Assembly (NCBI RefSeq): GCF_051842935.1
Contig: NZ_JBPXRR010000001.1
Location: 1,116,001 to 1,180,000 of the forward strand
DNA from: Pseudalkalibacillus sp051842935
GTDB taxonomy: Bacteria > Bacillota > Bacilli > Bacillales > Fictibacillaceae
DNA length: 64,000 nt
Direction: 5' to 3'
Numbering within the stretch: the stretch's first letter is position 1; each line of letters starts with the position of its first letter. The notes below the pieces were generated by a model. That model had not been told where the DNA came from. It saw only the letters and a list, made by a program, of their open reading frames with translations, and searched no databases. The translations under genes and the position numbers were made by a program. Positions 28,027 to 37,291 of the stretch are shown here, piece after piece.

Positions 28027-29364
28027 ATGGGTTCGAAGTATTCAAAAGACCAGATCTTCAAAATGGTGAAAGAAGAAAATGTACGATTCGTCCGTTTGCA
28101 ATTCACTGACTTGCTAGGTACGATCAAGAACGTCGAAATTCCTACAAGTCAATTAGAGAAGGCGCTTGACAACAAAATGATGTTTGATGGATCTTCCATT
28201 GAAGGATTCGTCCGAATCGAAGAATCAGATATGTATTTGTATCCAGACCTTGATACTTTCGTCGTATTCCCTTGGACTTCTGAAAAAGGGAAAGTCGCAC
28301 GTTTGATCTGTGACATCTATAATCCGGATGGTACACCATTTGAAGGTGACCCTCGTGCAAACTTGAAACGAATCTTGCAAGAGATGGAAGACCTTGGGTT
28401 TACAGACTTCAACATTGGACCTGAACCGGAATTCTTCTTATTTAAAAACGATGAAAAAGGTGAGCCTACTCTTGAGTTGAATGACAAGGGTGGATACTTC
28501 GACCTTGCTCCTACCGATTTAGGTGAAAACTGCCGACGTGATATTGTCCTTGAGCTTGAGGACATGGGCTTTGAAATCGAAGCTTCCCATCACGAAGTTG
28601 CACCTGGTCAGCACGAAATCGACTTTAAATATGCAGATGCTGTCACGACGTGTGATAACATCCAAACATTCAAATTAGTCGTCAAAACAATCGCACGAAA
28701 GCATGGTCTTCATGCGACGTTCATGCCGAAACCACTTTTCGGAGTGAATGGTTCTGGAATGCATGCGAACATGTCCTTATTCAAAGGGAAAGACAATGCT
28801 TTCTTTGATGAAAATACAGAAACGCAATTGAGTGAAACGGCCATGCAATTCTTGTCTGGAATTGCGAAACATGCTGAAGCATTTACAGCGATCACCAACC
28901 CGACAGTGAACTCTTATAAGAGACTCGTTCCGGGCTATGAAGCACCTTGTTATGTAGCTTGGTCTATGCGTAACCGTAGTCCACTCATCCGTATCCCGGC
29001 TTCAAGAGGGATCAGTACTCGTATCGAGGTACGTAGTGTCGATCCTGCTGCAAATCCATACTTGGCGATGGCAGCGATGTTGGCAGCAGGCCTGGACGGC
29101 ATCAAGAACAAAATGGAAGCACCGAAACCAATCGACCGCAACATCTATGCAATGGATAAAGCGGAACGTGAGGAAGCAGGAATCCGTGACCTTCCAGCAA
29201 CATTGAAGGACGCACTAGAACTCTTCAAACGAGACGAAGTCATCACTTCTGCTCTAGGTGCACACGCTACAGAACACTTCATCGAGTTGAAAGAGATCGA
29301 ATGGGATATGTTCCGTACGCAAGTCCACCCTTGGGAACGTGAACAGTATATCCAACTATATTAA
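28027..29364 (+). CDS. glnA: Glutamine synthetase type I
   Basis: Makes glutamine from glutamate, ammonia and ATP, and with GlnR acts as the nitrogen sensor. 445 residues, the Gram-positive I-alpha length with no adenylylation insert. Visible motifs: DGSSIEGFVRIEESDM (with the arginine that governs feedback inhibition), GPEPEFFLF, HHEVAPGQHEID, NGSGMHANMS, and NPTVNSYKRL. RBS GGAGG precedes the ATG. It is the second gene of glnRA and ends in a strong terminator. Confidence 0.97.
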   Translation: MGSKYSKDQIFKMVKEENVRFVRLQFTDLLGTIKNVEIPTSQLEKALDNKMMFDGSSIEGFVRIEESDMYLYPDLDTFVVFPWTSEKGKVARLICDIYNPDGTPFEGDPRANLKRILQEMEDLGFTDFNIGPEPEFFLFKNDEKGEPTLELNDKGGYFDLAPTDLGENCRRDIVLELEDMGFEIEASHHEVAPGQHEIDFKYADAVTTCDNIQTFKLVVKTIARKHGLHATFMPKPLFGVNGSGMHANMSLFKGKDNAFFDENTETQLSETAMQFLSGIAKHAEAFTAITNPTVNSYKRLVPGYEAPCYVAWSMRNRSPLIRIPASRGISTRIEVRSVDPAANPYLAMAAMLAAGLDGIKNKMEAPKPIDRNIYAMDKAEREEAGIRDLPATLKDALELFKRDEVITSALGAHATEHFIELKEIEWDMFRTQVHPWEREQYIQLY

Positions 29365-29373
29365 TCAACTAGT

Positions 29374-29408
29374 ACCCTGGACCTATTTTTGGTCCAGGGT
29401 TTTTCTGT
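29374..29408 (+). terminator. Terminator of glnRA
   Basis: Stem ACCCTGGACC / GGTCCAGGGT, loop TATTTTT, tail TTTTTCTG. Confidence 0.9.
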
Positions 29409-29577
29409 TTTCCCCTTATTTAACAATGGTTCATGGCCTGCAATGGATAAGCTAACCAATTCTTTGTACTATTTGACTATATTTTTATGTGGGATTTTTT
29501 AGTATTGTATAGAGGGACAAAAAAGTTCAAAATCTGACATGATTTCTATGATCATTTAAATAAATGGGGGAGAAAGA

Positions 29578-30927
29578 TTGAAAGGAAAAGCAACCATTGC
29601 GGTATTGACCTCAGCGAGCTTGGTATTAGGTGGATTCGGCTTTATAGGCGACGATGTTGTACGAGCCGAGTCGTTGAAGGATAAGATTCATGATGTAAAA
29701 GAAAAGCGTGAAGAGAATAAATCAGAACAAGATCAAACCAAAAAAGAGATTGAAAAGATCAAACACAATCAAGACCTTCTTGATGCAGAAATCAAAAAGC
29801 TTGATCAACAAATGGGCGAGACGGAAACCAAAATTGATCAAAAAGAGAAAGACATAGCAAAAACGAGAGAAGAAATCGAAAAACTGAAAGCTGAAATTGC
29901 CGTTCTGAAAAAACGGATTGAAGAACGGGATAAAATGCTCAAGGAACGAGTAACAGCGATGTATGAAAATGGAGGTACTGTCCAGTACATAGAGGTTATA
30001 CTTGGGTCCAAAAGTTTTGGAGACTTCCTTGATCGTATATTCGCATTGAATGAAATTGCGGAGCAAGATAAAGAGATTTTAGAGGCACATAAGAATGATA
30101 AACAGAAACTAGAAGAAACGAAGCAGAAAGTAGAAAAAGAACTTGCGCAGTTGAATCAACAAATGAAAGAATTAGAAAGTTTAAAGGCAAGCTTGAAGCA
30201 AAAAGTCGATCGTAAGAATGCACTCTTGAGCGACTTGAAAGAAGAAGAAAAGCACATGCATGAAGAGCTTGGTAAGTTGGAAGATGAACAGGATCTTCTA
30301 AGGAAGCAGCAAGCTGCGTTCGAAGCTGAAAAACGCCGACAGGAAGAAGAGGCGCGACGGGCTGCAGCAGCTCGGGCAGCTGCAGAAGCTGCGGCAAGAA
30401 AAGCAGCAGCTGAAAGAGCGGCAAAAGAGAAAGCGGCTGCAAAGAAATCGTCTTCAAGCCAATCGAGCAGTAATTCTTCTTCAAACAGCAATTCAACCAG
30501 CAGCAAACCGGCTGTTAAGAAACCATCTGTTTCAAGCAGCTTGTTCATGAAACCATCGGCTGGATATTTCACATCCGGTTACGGTCCTCGTTGGGGAAGC
30601 ATGCATCCTGGAGTCGATATTGCGCGTGGTGGGACAGTTCCAGTTGTCGCATCTGCGTCAGGGACAGTCATCAAATCCTACTACTCTAGCAGTTACGGAA
30701 ATGTCATCTTTATTGCCCACTATCTCAATGGACAAACATACACAACCGTTTACGCTCATTTAAGAAGTCGTAATGTTGGAAACGGTGCATCTGTCCAAAA
30801 AGGACAGCAAATTGGAATTATGGGGAATACAGGAAGATCGACTGGACAGCACTTACACTTTGAAATTCATAAAGGTCAATGGAATATGAGCAAATCCAAT
30901 GCTATCAATCCACGACAATTTTTCTAA
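29578..30927 (+). CDS. EnvC-like M23 murein endopeptidase with coiled coil
   Basis: 449-residue exported peptidoglycan hydrolase. An N-terminal signal peptide (about 1-32, ending near VRAES) is followed by two long coiled-coil stretches (about 33-110 and 160-245), an Ala/Arg/Glu-rich helix (about 255-290), a Ser/Asn linker, and a C-terminal LytM/M23 domain. The zinc ligands are in HPGVDIA and HLHFEI. In PcsB/CwlO/EnvC-type proteins the coiled coil holds the enzyme inactive until an FtsEX-like partner acts. TTG start behind GGGGGAG. It has no operon partner here. Confidence 0.9.
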   Translation: MKGKATIAVLTSASLVLGGFGFIGDDVVRAESLKDKIHDVKEKREENKSEQDQTKKEIEKIKHNQDLLDAEIKKLDQQMGETETKIDQKEKDIAKTREEIEKLKAEIAVLKKRIEERDKMLKERVTAMYENGGTVQYIEVILGSKSFGDFLDRIFALNEIAEQDKEILEAHKNDKQKLEETKQKVEKELAQLNQQMKELESLKASLKQKVDRKNALLSDLKEEEKHMHEELGKLEDEQDLLRKQQAAFEAEKRRQEEEARRAAAARAAAEAAARKAAAERAAKEKAAAKKSSSSQSSSNSSSNSNSTSSKPAVKKPSVSSSLFMKPSAGYFTSGYGPRWGSMHPGVDIARGGTVPVVASASGTVIKSYYSSSYGNVIFIAHYLNGQTYTTVYAHLRSRNVGNGASVQKGQQIGIMGNTGRSTGQHLHFEIHKGQWNMSKSNAINPRQFF

Positions 30928-30941
30928 GTCTGATAAGAGAG

Positions 30942-30973
30942 AAGGGATCACCATTTCAGGTGATCCCTTTTAT
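30942..30973. terminator. Bidirectional terminator between the M23 gene and nat
   Basis: Stem AAGGGATCACC / GGTGATCCCTT followed by TTATTATT. It overlaps the end of the convergent acetyltransferase gene. Confidence 0.8.
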
Positions 30974-31743
30974 TATTCCATCATTTCGGTATCCAATTTG
31001 AAGTGTTTTTTTGATAACTCTTGGAATTGATTGGGTTTGACTTCAACCTTTTCGTGCTGACCATGATCCCATCGGGTCAGGGTGGTATCGGTTAATGTAA
31101 TTCTCCCATTCTCAGTCAATCGGGTTAACAGAGGGTTTTTGTTGAATGGCGATTTTTCATGTTCAATGATTGTTTTTTGTATATCGTTGAACGCTGTGAC
31201 ATCTTCGATCTGTTCCGTCGAATCAAAAGTGTAACCTGCTCTCCAGTCTTTATCTTTATGCTTCAATTTTAGTTCGAGCGTATAATCTCCCAGATCGTTT
31301 TCTGATTTTTTCACAAAGAATTCCCCGTTGGAAGACGTCACTTTCTCACCACTCAAAGGGACCGGCTTCAATGGCAGATTACCACCAAAACCAGTGTCGA
31401 CAAGATATTTTTTGCTGTTATGAATCAGTAGAATGGCGACATGGGTTCTTCCGAGCGGTTCACCGTTCAGAACGACTCCACGCACCATATACGCCTCAAA
31501 ACCATTTTCAATCAAGAATAGATAAAGTAAAGGATTCAGTTCATAACAAAGTCCACCTTCTTCATTTATTAGAAGCTTGTCAATCAGGTAATCTTCTGTC
31601 AGAGGTTGCGTCTTATTTTGCATGATGCGTATGTTTTCAAAAGGAATGGTCCTTGATAAGTTTTGGAGTACCTGCTCCAGGTTATGGAAATCAACCGTTT
31701 CCTGGCTCGAAATTCCAATCCTCTTCCGGAACAATTCATTCAT
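30973..31743 (-). CDS. Arylamine N-acetyltransferase family protein
   Basis: 256 residues with the Cys-His-Asp triad of the NAT family: cysteine in EEGGLCYELN, histidine in GRTHVAI, and aspartate in YLVDTGFGGN. These enzymes transfer acetyl from acetyl-CoA to arylamines or hydrazines. The natural substrate in Bacillus is unclear. The ATG at 31743 (MNELFRKR) is preferred because GGAGGTG sits directly before it. In-frame upstream ATGs lack an RBS. Confidence 0.88.
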   Translation of the reverse strand: MNELFRKRIGISSQETVDFHNLEQVLQNLSRTIPFENIRIMQNKTQPLTEDYLIDKLLINEEGGLCYELNPLLYLFLIENGFEAYMVRGVVLNGEPLGRTHVAILLIHNSKKYLVDTGFGGNLPLKPVPLSGEKVTSSNGEFFVKKSENDLGDYTLELKLKHKDKDWRAGYTFDSTEQIEDVTAFNDIQKTIIEHEKSPFNKNPLLTRLTENGRITLTDTTLTRWDHGQHEKVEVKPNQFQELSKKHFKLDTEMME

Positions 31744-31886
31744 GTACAACACCTCCATTGAAATAACATTGAATAGGCTGCTTTTCATATCTTTATTTTC
31801 ACACATTTGTAAATGAAGTGGAACGGTCATAGGAATGAAAAGTTTTAGAGCTTAAGTTGTAGAGTGTATACGCACAACATATGCAA

Positions 31887-31918
31887 TAAAAAAAGGAGTG
31901 CGGATCATCCGCACTCCT
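31887..31918 (-). terminator. Terminator of lexA
   Basis: On the minus strand, stem GGAGTGCGGAT / ATCCGCACTCC followed by at least eight T. Confidence 0.85.
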
Positions 31919-31932
31919 CCTTACCACGGAAT

Positions 31933-32550
31933 CTAGTGTATGGTTCGATAGACTCCAATGACTTTTCCTAGTATAGATACATTTTTTAGAATAATCGGTT
32001 CCAGAGAAGCGTTTTCCGGTTGAAGTCGGACATAATCTCTTTCCTTGAAGAATCGTTTGACTGTCGCTTCATCTTCCTCTGTCATAGCTACGACGATATC
32101 CCCATTGATGGCAGTGGACTGTTGTTTCACGATGACCATGTCTCCATCATAGATTCCAGCTTCTATCATACTATCACCTTGGACAACTAATGCGAATACA
32201 TTGTCATCTCCTACCATATGATCTGGTAGAGGGAAATACTCTTCTATGTTTTCGATAGCCGTGATAGGTTGACCAGCAGTTACCTTACCAATGACAGGAA
32301 CATTGATCGATTCGCTCTTCGGTATGGTCGTATCCATATCCTCTGTAATGACTTCGATCGCTCTAGGTTTGGTAGGGTCTCTACGAATCAACCCTTTTTT
32401 CTCAAGACGTGATAGATGTCCATGAACGGTCGAACTGGATGCGAGTCCAACTGCCTCCCCGATCTCACGGACAGAAGGAGGATATCCTTTATGTTTCACT
32501 TCAAACTTTATGTAATTCAATATGTCTTGTTGCCGGCGTGATAGTTTCAT
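31933..32550 (-). CDS. lexA: SOS repressor LexA
   Basis: 205 residues. The N-terminal winged helix DNA-binding domain has PPSVREIGEAVGLAS. The self-cleavage site is A92-G93 in VTAGQPI. The C-terminal S24 protease carries Ser127 (QGDSMIEAG) and Lys165 (EATVKRF). The ATG at 32550 (MKLSRRQQ) is the family start and follows GAGGTGG. Divergent from yneA, with SOS boxes between, so it represses itself, yneA and recA. Confidence 0.97.
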   Translation of the reverse strand: MKLSRRQQDILNYIKFEVKHKGYPPSVREIGEAVGLASSSTVHGHLSRLEKKGLIRRDPTKPRAIEVITEDMDTTIPKSESINVPVIGKVTAGQPITAIENIEEYFPLPDHMVGDDNVFALVVQGDSMIEAGIYDGDMVIVKQQSTAINGDIVVAMTEEDEATVKRFFKERDYVRLQPENASLEPIILKNVSILGKVIGVYRTIH

Positions 32551-32585
32551 TCTGTCCACCTCAATTCTCCTCGTTTGTTGCATTA

Positions 32586-32692
32586 AGTATATCATGTGTT
32601 CGGCGAACATACAAACATAAGTTCGAGAAAAACGGTTGACAAGAACAGGCGTTCTTATTACAATGAATTTATCAAATGAGAACAGATATTCG
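32586..32692. promoter_or_regulatory. Divergent lexA/yneA promoters with three SOS boxes
   Basis: LexA boxes: CAAACATAAGTTCG (32612-32625), AGAACAGGCGTTCT (32642-32655) and AGAACAGATATTCG (32679-32692). The lexA promoter on the minus strand is TTGTAT (32614-32609), 17 bases, TATACT (32591-32586), with the first box overlapping its -35. The yneA promoter is TTGACA (32636-32641), 17 bases, TACAAT (32659-32664), with the second box in the spacer. B. subtilis has the same triple-operator layout. Confidence 0.88.
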
Positions 32693-32709
32693 TATCGGAG
32701 GGATTTGTA

Positions 32710-33012
32710 ATGAAAAGACAGAACGGTTGGTCTTTCGTAATTGTATTGATTGTGATTGTCTCAATAATGGGAAGTTATTCACTCGTAAAAGCGAACTCTG
32801 AAGCGGAAGCAGAATACGTGAAGATCAAGATTGAACAAGGGGATACGCTTTGGGGTTTATCCTCCAAATATAAAAAAGATCATACTTTTACAGCTGAAGC
32901 ATTCGTGAATTGGGTAGAGAAAAATAATGGTGTACAAGCAGAAAGCCTCCAACCGGGACAAACGGTCACGATCCCTGTTAAATTGGATATGAACCAGATT
33001 GCATCCAAATAA
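32710..33012 (+). CDS. yneA: SOS-induced cell division inhibitor YneA
   Basis: 100 residues: one N-terminal membrane segment (about 8-27) and a LysM domain starting IEQGDTLWGLSSKY. In B. subtilis, LexA-controlled YneA blocks division during DNA damage and is cleared by extracytoplasmic proteases. RBS CGGAGG precedes the ATG. Its promoter contains an SOS box. yneB and ynzC follow closely and probably share the transcript. Confidence 0.93.
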   Translation: MKRQNGWSFVIVLIVIVSIMGSYSLVKANSEAEAEYVKIKIEQGDTLWGLSSKYKKDHTFTAEAFVNWVEKNNGVQAESLQPGQTVTIPVKLDMNQIASK

Positions 33013-33036
33013 CCGAACAGAAGTGAAGGGAATTAC

Positions 33037-33678
33037 ATGAAAGCAGTCATATACTGTAGAGTCAGCACAGAAAAAGAAACACAAGCATCTTCTCTCGAGC
33101 GTCAAGAAATGGAGCTTAGACAACTCGCAGCCGAGTTTCATTTTGAAATTATAGAGGTCATCCAAGAAATGAAAAGCGGTTTTGAGATTGAAAGAGACGG
33201 CATGCTTCAAGTAATGGATCTAGCAAAAGAAGGCTATGCGGATGTTTTACTAGTACAAGACGAAACGAGGATCGGCAGGGGAAGTGCCAAAATCGCCATT
33301 CTTCACACACTGGGAAAATATGGTGTAAAATGCTATACGATCAGTGAGCAAGGGGAAATCCAACTTACAGAAGCGGATTCAATGGTGCTTGAAATCGTGA
33401 GCCTAGTAGAAGACTATCAACGGAAGTTACATAATGCAAAGATCAAACGAGGAATGAGAAGAGCAGTCAACAAAGGCTATCGACCTGAACGGAACCTGTC
33501 CAATTTGACAAAAGGTGGACGAGAACGCAAGGAAGTCCCCATCGAAGAAATTGTAAGGCTTAGGCAGCTTGAGTTGACATTTAAGGAAATCGCGACGACT
33601 CTTAACGGATTAGGGTTTGATATTTCTAAAGCAACAGTCCACCGGCGGTATCAAGAATATGTGGATGCACAAAATTAG
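33037..33678 (+). CDS. yneB: Serine recombinase (resolvase) YneB
   Basis: 213 residues. The resolvase catalytic domain has the intact nucleophile motif YCRVSTEKE (serine at about residue 10), the arginines in DETRIGRGSAK, and a C-terminal recombinase helix-turn-helix region. In B. subtilis it is the middle gene of the SOS operon yneA-yneB-ynzC, but its target site is unknown. It starts 24 bases after yneA. Contrast the serine-less paralogue at 44439-45002. Confidence 0.9.
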   Translation: MKAVIYCRVSTEKETQASSLERQEMELRQLAAEFHFEIIEVIQEMKSGFEIERDGMLQVMDLAKEGYADVLLVQDETRIGRGSAKIAILHTLGKYGVKCYTISEQGEIQLTEADSMVLEIVSLVEDYQRKLHNAKIKRGMRRAVNKGYRPERNLSNLTKGGRERKEVPIEEIVRLRQLELTFKEIATTLNGLGFDISKATVHRRYQEYVDAQN

Positions 33679-33738
33679 AAATATGAATCGAAATACGTTA
33701 CACTTATAAAATGAATCTGGTTAAAGGAGTTTAGCGAT

Positions 33739-33966
33739 ATGCTTTCACAACAAAAAATAGATCGGATCAATGAACTTGCAAGAAAATCGAAAGCTGAAGG
33801 ACTTAGTCCAAAAGAGAAGGACGAACAACAAAAACTGAGAGCAGAATATCTCAAGGCTTTCCGCGGAGGTTTCAAAAACCAACTGAAGTCGATTAAAGTC
33901 GTCGACCCGGAAGGAAATGATGTAACTCCCGATAAATTGAAAAACGAAAAAAAGCGTAAACATTGA
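33739..33966 (+). CDS. ynzC: YnzC, DUF896 family protein
   Basis: 75-residue DUF896 protein: helical hairpin MLSQQKIDRINELARKSK, then EGLSPKEKDEQQKLR and YLKAFRGGFKNQL. The function is not known. A structure of the B. subtilis homologue shows a two-helix bundle. RBS AAAGGAG. Last gene of the yneA SOS operon, closed by the terminator downstream. Confidence 0.92.
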   Translation: MLSQQKIDRINELARKSKAEGLSPKEKDEQQKLRAEYLKAFRGGFKNQLKSIKVVDPEGNDVTPDKLKNEKKRKH

Positions 33967-33968
33967 TA

Positions 33969-34012
33969 ACAAGCCTGATTTGAATATTTTTTCAAATCAG
34001 GCTTGTCTTTGT
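33969..34012 (+). terminator. Terminator of the yneA-yneB-ynzC operon
   Basis: 15-bp perfect stem ACAAGCCTGATTTGA / TCAAATCAGGCTTGT with tail CTTTG. Confidence 0.82.
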
Positions 34013-34075
34013 ATTGCATCAGAATGAAACTCTGGTATACTGTTGTATAACAACGGGTGAGGGGTGGATAATCTG

Positions 34076-34354
34076 ATGTTCTCTATAACAAGTCCGGCTG
34101 TAAAGTTATATAAGGAAGAACTAGGCTTGAAGAATGGGGATGGCATACAATTGTTTTGCCGATATGCTGGGAGTGAAGCAGGTCTATGCATTGGAGTAGA
34201 ACGAGGTTTGCCTGGGGAAGACGACTATGTTCAAGAAATTGACGGTATCCAATTTTTTGTCCGGCCACATGAAGTCTGGTTCGTTGAAAAAATGACAATG
34301 GATTACGATGATTATGACGATCGATTTACGATTGAACTTCCAAGTATCGCTTAA
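34076..34354 (+). CDS. HesB/YneR-like small protein
   Basis: 92-residue protein of the HesB/YneR branch related to A-type iron-sulphur carriers. It starts MFSITSPAVKLYKEEL and ends in a negatively charged beta strand. It lacks the CxGCG tail ligands of IscA, so iron-sulphur carrier activity is doubtful. The ATG at 34076 gives the family start, and a GTG four codons upstream overlaps the RBS. It is a paralogue of yneR at 62676-62972. Confidence 0.78.
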   Translation: MFSITSPAVKLYKEELGLKNGDGIQLFCRYAGSEAGLCIGVERGLPGEDDYVQEIDGIQFFVRPHEVWFVEKMTMDYDDYDDRFTIELPSIA

Positions 34355-34360
34355 AGGTTG

Positions 34361-34398
34361 AATGCCTGTACCACAACAGATGGTGCAGGCATTTTTGT
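34361..34398 (+). terminator. Terminator after the HesB-like gene
   Basis: Stem AATGCCTGTACCA / TGGTGCAGGCATT with one mismatch and a TTTTTG tail. Confidence 0.8.
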
Positions 34399-34595
34399 GT
34401 ACCTTCAATTCCTCTTGAATGATAAAGAGGGAGATGTGCAAAACAACACTGGAATCCCTTTATTAAAAGCCAAGAAAACATGCACGAATTACAATTTTTC
34501 GACTATTATAGATCTGCCTTGTGAATTTTAACAAGAGGGTATATCATGAGAAAGGAATGATAGAATAAGGGTGTAACAAGAAAGGATGAATCGTC

Positions 34596-36593
34596 GTGTC
34601 AACATCTATTGAGCAATTATCAATAAACACAATCCGTACATTATCAATTGATAGTGTCGAAAAAGCGAACTCTGGACATCCGGGAATGCCGATGGGTGCG
34701 GCTCCAATGGCTTATCAATTATGGAGTAAGCATATGAATCATAACCCATCCAATCCAGATTGGTTCAACCGTGATCGTTTCGTATTATCGGCTGGCCACG
34801 GTTCTATGCTTTTATATAGCCTGCTACATCTTTTCGGGTACGATGTATCTATGGAAGATCTGAAGAACTTCCGTCAATGGGAAAGTAAAACACCAGGTCA
34901 TCCAGAGTATGGAGATACGCCCGGTGTTGAAGCAACGACTGGTCCATTAGGACAAGGTGTTGCAATGTCTGTAGGTATGGCGATGGCTGAAAGACACCTT
35001 GCTGCTACATACAATCGTGAAAACTACAATGTTGTCGATCATTACACATACAGCATTTGTGGTGATGGAGATTTGATGGAAGGTGTTTCTTCTGAAGCTG
35101 CTTCACTTGCAGGTCATCTACGGCTCGGTCGTCTGATTGTCATGTATGATTCCAACGATATCTCTTTGGATGGGGACCTTCACATGTCCTTCTCTGAAGA
35201 CGTTCAAAAACGTTTCGAAGCATATGGTTGGCAAGTACTGTTTGTGGAAGATGGAACAGACTTGGATACGTTGGACAAAGCGATTGCTGAAGCGAAAGCA
35301 AACACTGATCAACCGACATTGATCGAAGTGAAGACCGTCATCGGTCACGGTTCACCTAACAAGTCTGGAAAATCAGCCTCACACGGTGCTCCACTTGGTA
35401 CAGATGAAGTGAAGATGACAAAAGAATCCTACAAGTGGACATTTGAAGAAGACTTCCATGTTCCAGCAGAAGTCCAAGAGCACTTCCGACAATTGAAAGA
35501 AGATGGTGCTAAAAAGGAACAAGAATGGAATGACCTATACAAGTCCTATGAAGAAGCGTATCCAGAACTTGCAAGCCAATTGACGGATGCGATCAATGGT
35601 AAACTTCCTGAAGGCTGGGAAAATGAGCTTCCTCAATACAAAGCAGGTGAGGATAAGCTTGCAACACGTGCATCTTCTGGAGAAACATTGAATGCAATCG
35701 CAAACAGTGTACCTCATTTCTTTGGAGGTTCTGCTGATTTAGCTGGTTCGAACAAAACGATGATGAAAGATAAAGGAACGTTTTCTCGTAATGACTACAG
35801 CGGACGCAATATCTGGTTCGGTGTACGTGAATTCGCTATGGCTGCAGCGTTGAATGGAATGCAGTTACATGGCGGTTTGAAAGTTTACGGAGGAACATTC
35901 TTCGTCTTCTCAGATTACCTTCGTCCTGCAATGCGTCTTTCTGCACTAATGGGTCTACCAGTCACATATGTACTGACACATGACTCCATCGCAGTTGGTG
36001 AAGATGGACCGACACACGAACCGGTCGAACAACTTTCTTCACTTCGGGCCATGCCGAATCTCGGTATCATCCGTCCAGCTGATGGAAATGAAACGGTTGC
36101 AGCTTGGAAACTTGCTCTAGAAAGTGAGTCGAAGCCGACTGCACTTGTTCTTACTCGTCAAGGTCTTCCAACATTGGAAGGCACGAACGAAGAAGGTGTC
36201 CGTAAAGGTGCTTATGTCGTATCTCCAGCACACGAGGGACCTGCAGATGTGATGCTCCTTGCATCCGGTTCCGAAGTTTCCCTTGCAGTGGGAGCGAAAG
36301 AGGAGCTCGAAAAAGAAGGGATCAAGGCTTCGGTTGTCAGCATGCCTTCTTGGGACCGTTTTGAAGAACAACCACAGGATTACAAAGAGAGTGTCATCCC
36401 TAAAGCTGTGAAGAAACGTCTTGCAATTGAAATGGGTGCAACGCATGGTTGGCATAAATATACTGGAGATGAAGGACAAGTCCTCGGTATTGATCGTTTC
36501 GGAGCATCAGCTCCTGGTGATCGAGTCATGAAGGAATACGGATTCACAGTAGAAAATGTCGTAGCGAAAGTAAAAGCGATGTTAAATAATTAA
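34596..36593 (+). CDS. tkt: Transketolase
   Basis: 665-residue TPP enzyme of the non-oxidative pentose phosphate pathway, moving two-carbon units between sugar phosphates. Visible: SGHPGMPMG, GPLGQG, the TPP/Mg motif GDGDLMEGVSSEAA, and a pyrimidine domain with the catalytic glutamate in VREFAMAAALNG. Starts at GTG behind AAAGGATG. It lies between the SOS block and sirA as in B. subtilis, with its own terminator. Confidence 0.97.
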   Translation: MSTSIEQLSINTIRTLSIDSVEKANSGHPGMPMGAAPMAYQLWSKHMNHNPSNPDWFNRDRFVLSAGHGSMLLYSLLHLFGYDVSMEDLKNFRQWESKTPGHPEYGDTPGVEATTGPLGQGVAMSVGMAMAERHLAATYNRENYNVVDHYTYSICGDGDLMEGVSSEAASLAGHLRLGRLIVMYDSNDISLDGDLHMSFSEDVQKRFEAYGWQVLFVEDGTDLDTLDKAIAEAKANTDQPTLIEVKTVIGHGSPNKSGKSASHGAPLGTDEVKMTKESYKWTFEEDFHVPAEVQEHFRQLKEDGAKKEQEWNDLYKSYEEAYPELASQLTDAINGKLPEGWENELPQYKAGEDKLATRASSGETLNAIANSVPHFFGGSADLAGSNKTMMKDKGTFSRNDYSGRNIWFGVREFAMAAALNGMQLHGGLKVYGGTFFVFSDYLRPAMRLSALMGLPVTYVLTHDSIAVGEDGPTHEPVEQLSSLRAMPNLGIIRPADGNETVAAWKLALESESKPTALVLTRQGLPTLEGTNEEGVRKGAYVVSPAHEGPADVMLLASGSEVSLAVGAKEELEKEGIKASVVSMPSWDRFEEQPQDYKESVIPKAVKKRLAIEMGATHGWHKYTGDEGQVLGIDRFGASAPGDRVMKEYGFTVENVVAKVKAMLNN

Positions 36594-36601
36594 TGATTTT
36601 T

Positions 36602-36631
36602 GGATTGACCCGGTAAGGGTCAATCCTTTTT
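36602..36631 (+). terminator. Terminator of tkt
   Basis: Stem GGATTGACCC / GGGTCAATCC with loop GGTAA and TTTTTAC tail. Confidence 0.88.
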
Positions 36632-36659
36632 ACTTCAAAAAGTTCAGATCGAAAATTCT

Positions 36660-36668
36660 TTCGACAAA
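36660..36668. promoter_or_regulatory. Spo0A box upstream of sirA
   Basis: TTCGACAAA contains the perfect core TTCGACA, 92 bases before sirA. An extended -10 (TGGTATACT, ending at about 36725) follows. Spo0A-P induction of sirA is known in B. subtilis. Confidence 0.6.
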
Positions 36669-36760
36669 AGACGCCATTTAATTCTACATATAATGACAGC
36701 GCTTACAGGATATTTTTGGTATACTGACTGGATAAGTATGGTATGCCGAGGTGATGGATT

Positions 36761-37201
36761 GTGCGGAAATATGAGATCTTTTTACTCGAAGATGAAGTAG
36801 CGTACTATTATTTTGGGCGGGAACAGGTTTTGTATCAATTTTTCGTAGAAGCTGTTAATCCAGTACCAAGTTTAAGGAATATTATAGAAAGGCAGCTCGC
36901 CTATATTACGAAAGCAATTCCTAGCTTCGTGTTTAACTATGAATTGAAAAAGGTAGATTCCACTTCAAAAGGTTTCAACTTGAAGAAGGATGAACAAATG
37001 CTTATCATTTATTCTGATGTAAGTAAGGCTGTTCTTAGGAAGCTGGATCACCAATTGACACTGATCTCTACTGGTAATTTCGATGCGGAGACACTCATGT
37101 TCGAGCACTTGAGAAAAGTCGACAAAACATTTGTTGCAGTGGATATCGAAGGGAATAGCATCGGGTGGTTAAGTCCTGTTAAACAAGCCCACTTCATTTG
37201 A
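36761..37201 (+). CDS. sirA: Sporulation inhibitor of replication SirA
   Basis: 146 residues, matching YneE/SirA: start RKYEIFLLEDEVAYYYFGRE, ending VDIEGNSIGWLSPVKQ. SirA binds domain I of DnaA to stop new rounds of replication when cells commit to sporulation. GTG start behind CGAGGTGATGG. A Spo0A box upstream fits its known control. The DnaA-box cluster at 44 kb in this window is another DnaA-linked element, though no direct link is shown. Confidence 0.88.
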   Translation: MRKYEIFLLEDEVAYYYFGREQVLYQFFVEAVNPVPSLRNIIERQLAYITKAIPSFVFNYELKKVDSTSKGFNLKKDEQMLIIYSDVSKAVLRKLDHQLTLISTGNFDAETLMFEHLRKVDKTFVAVDIEGNSIGWLSPVKQAHFI

Positions 37202-37291
37202 GTCAAAACGTCAAAGAAATTTCGTTTACATATATTGAGTTCAGATCGGAATTTATAGTACACTAGTTCTAGACAACGAGAAGGGAGAAAT

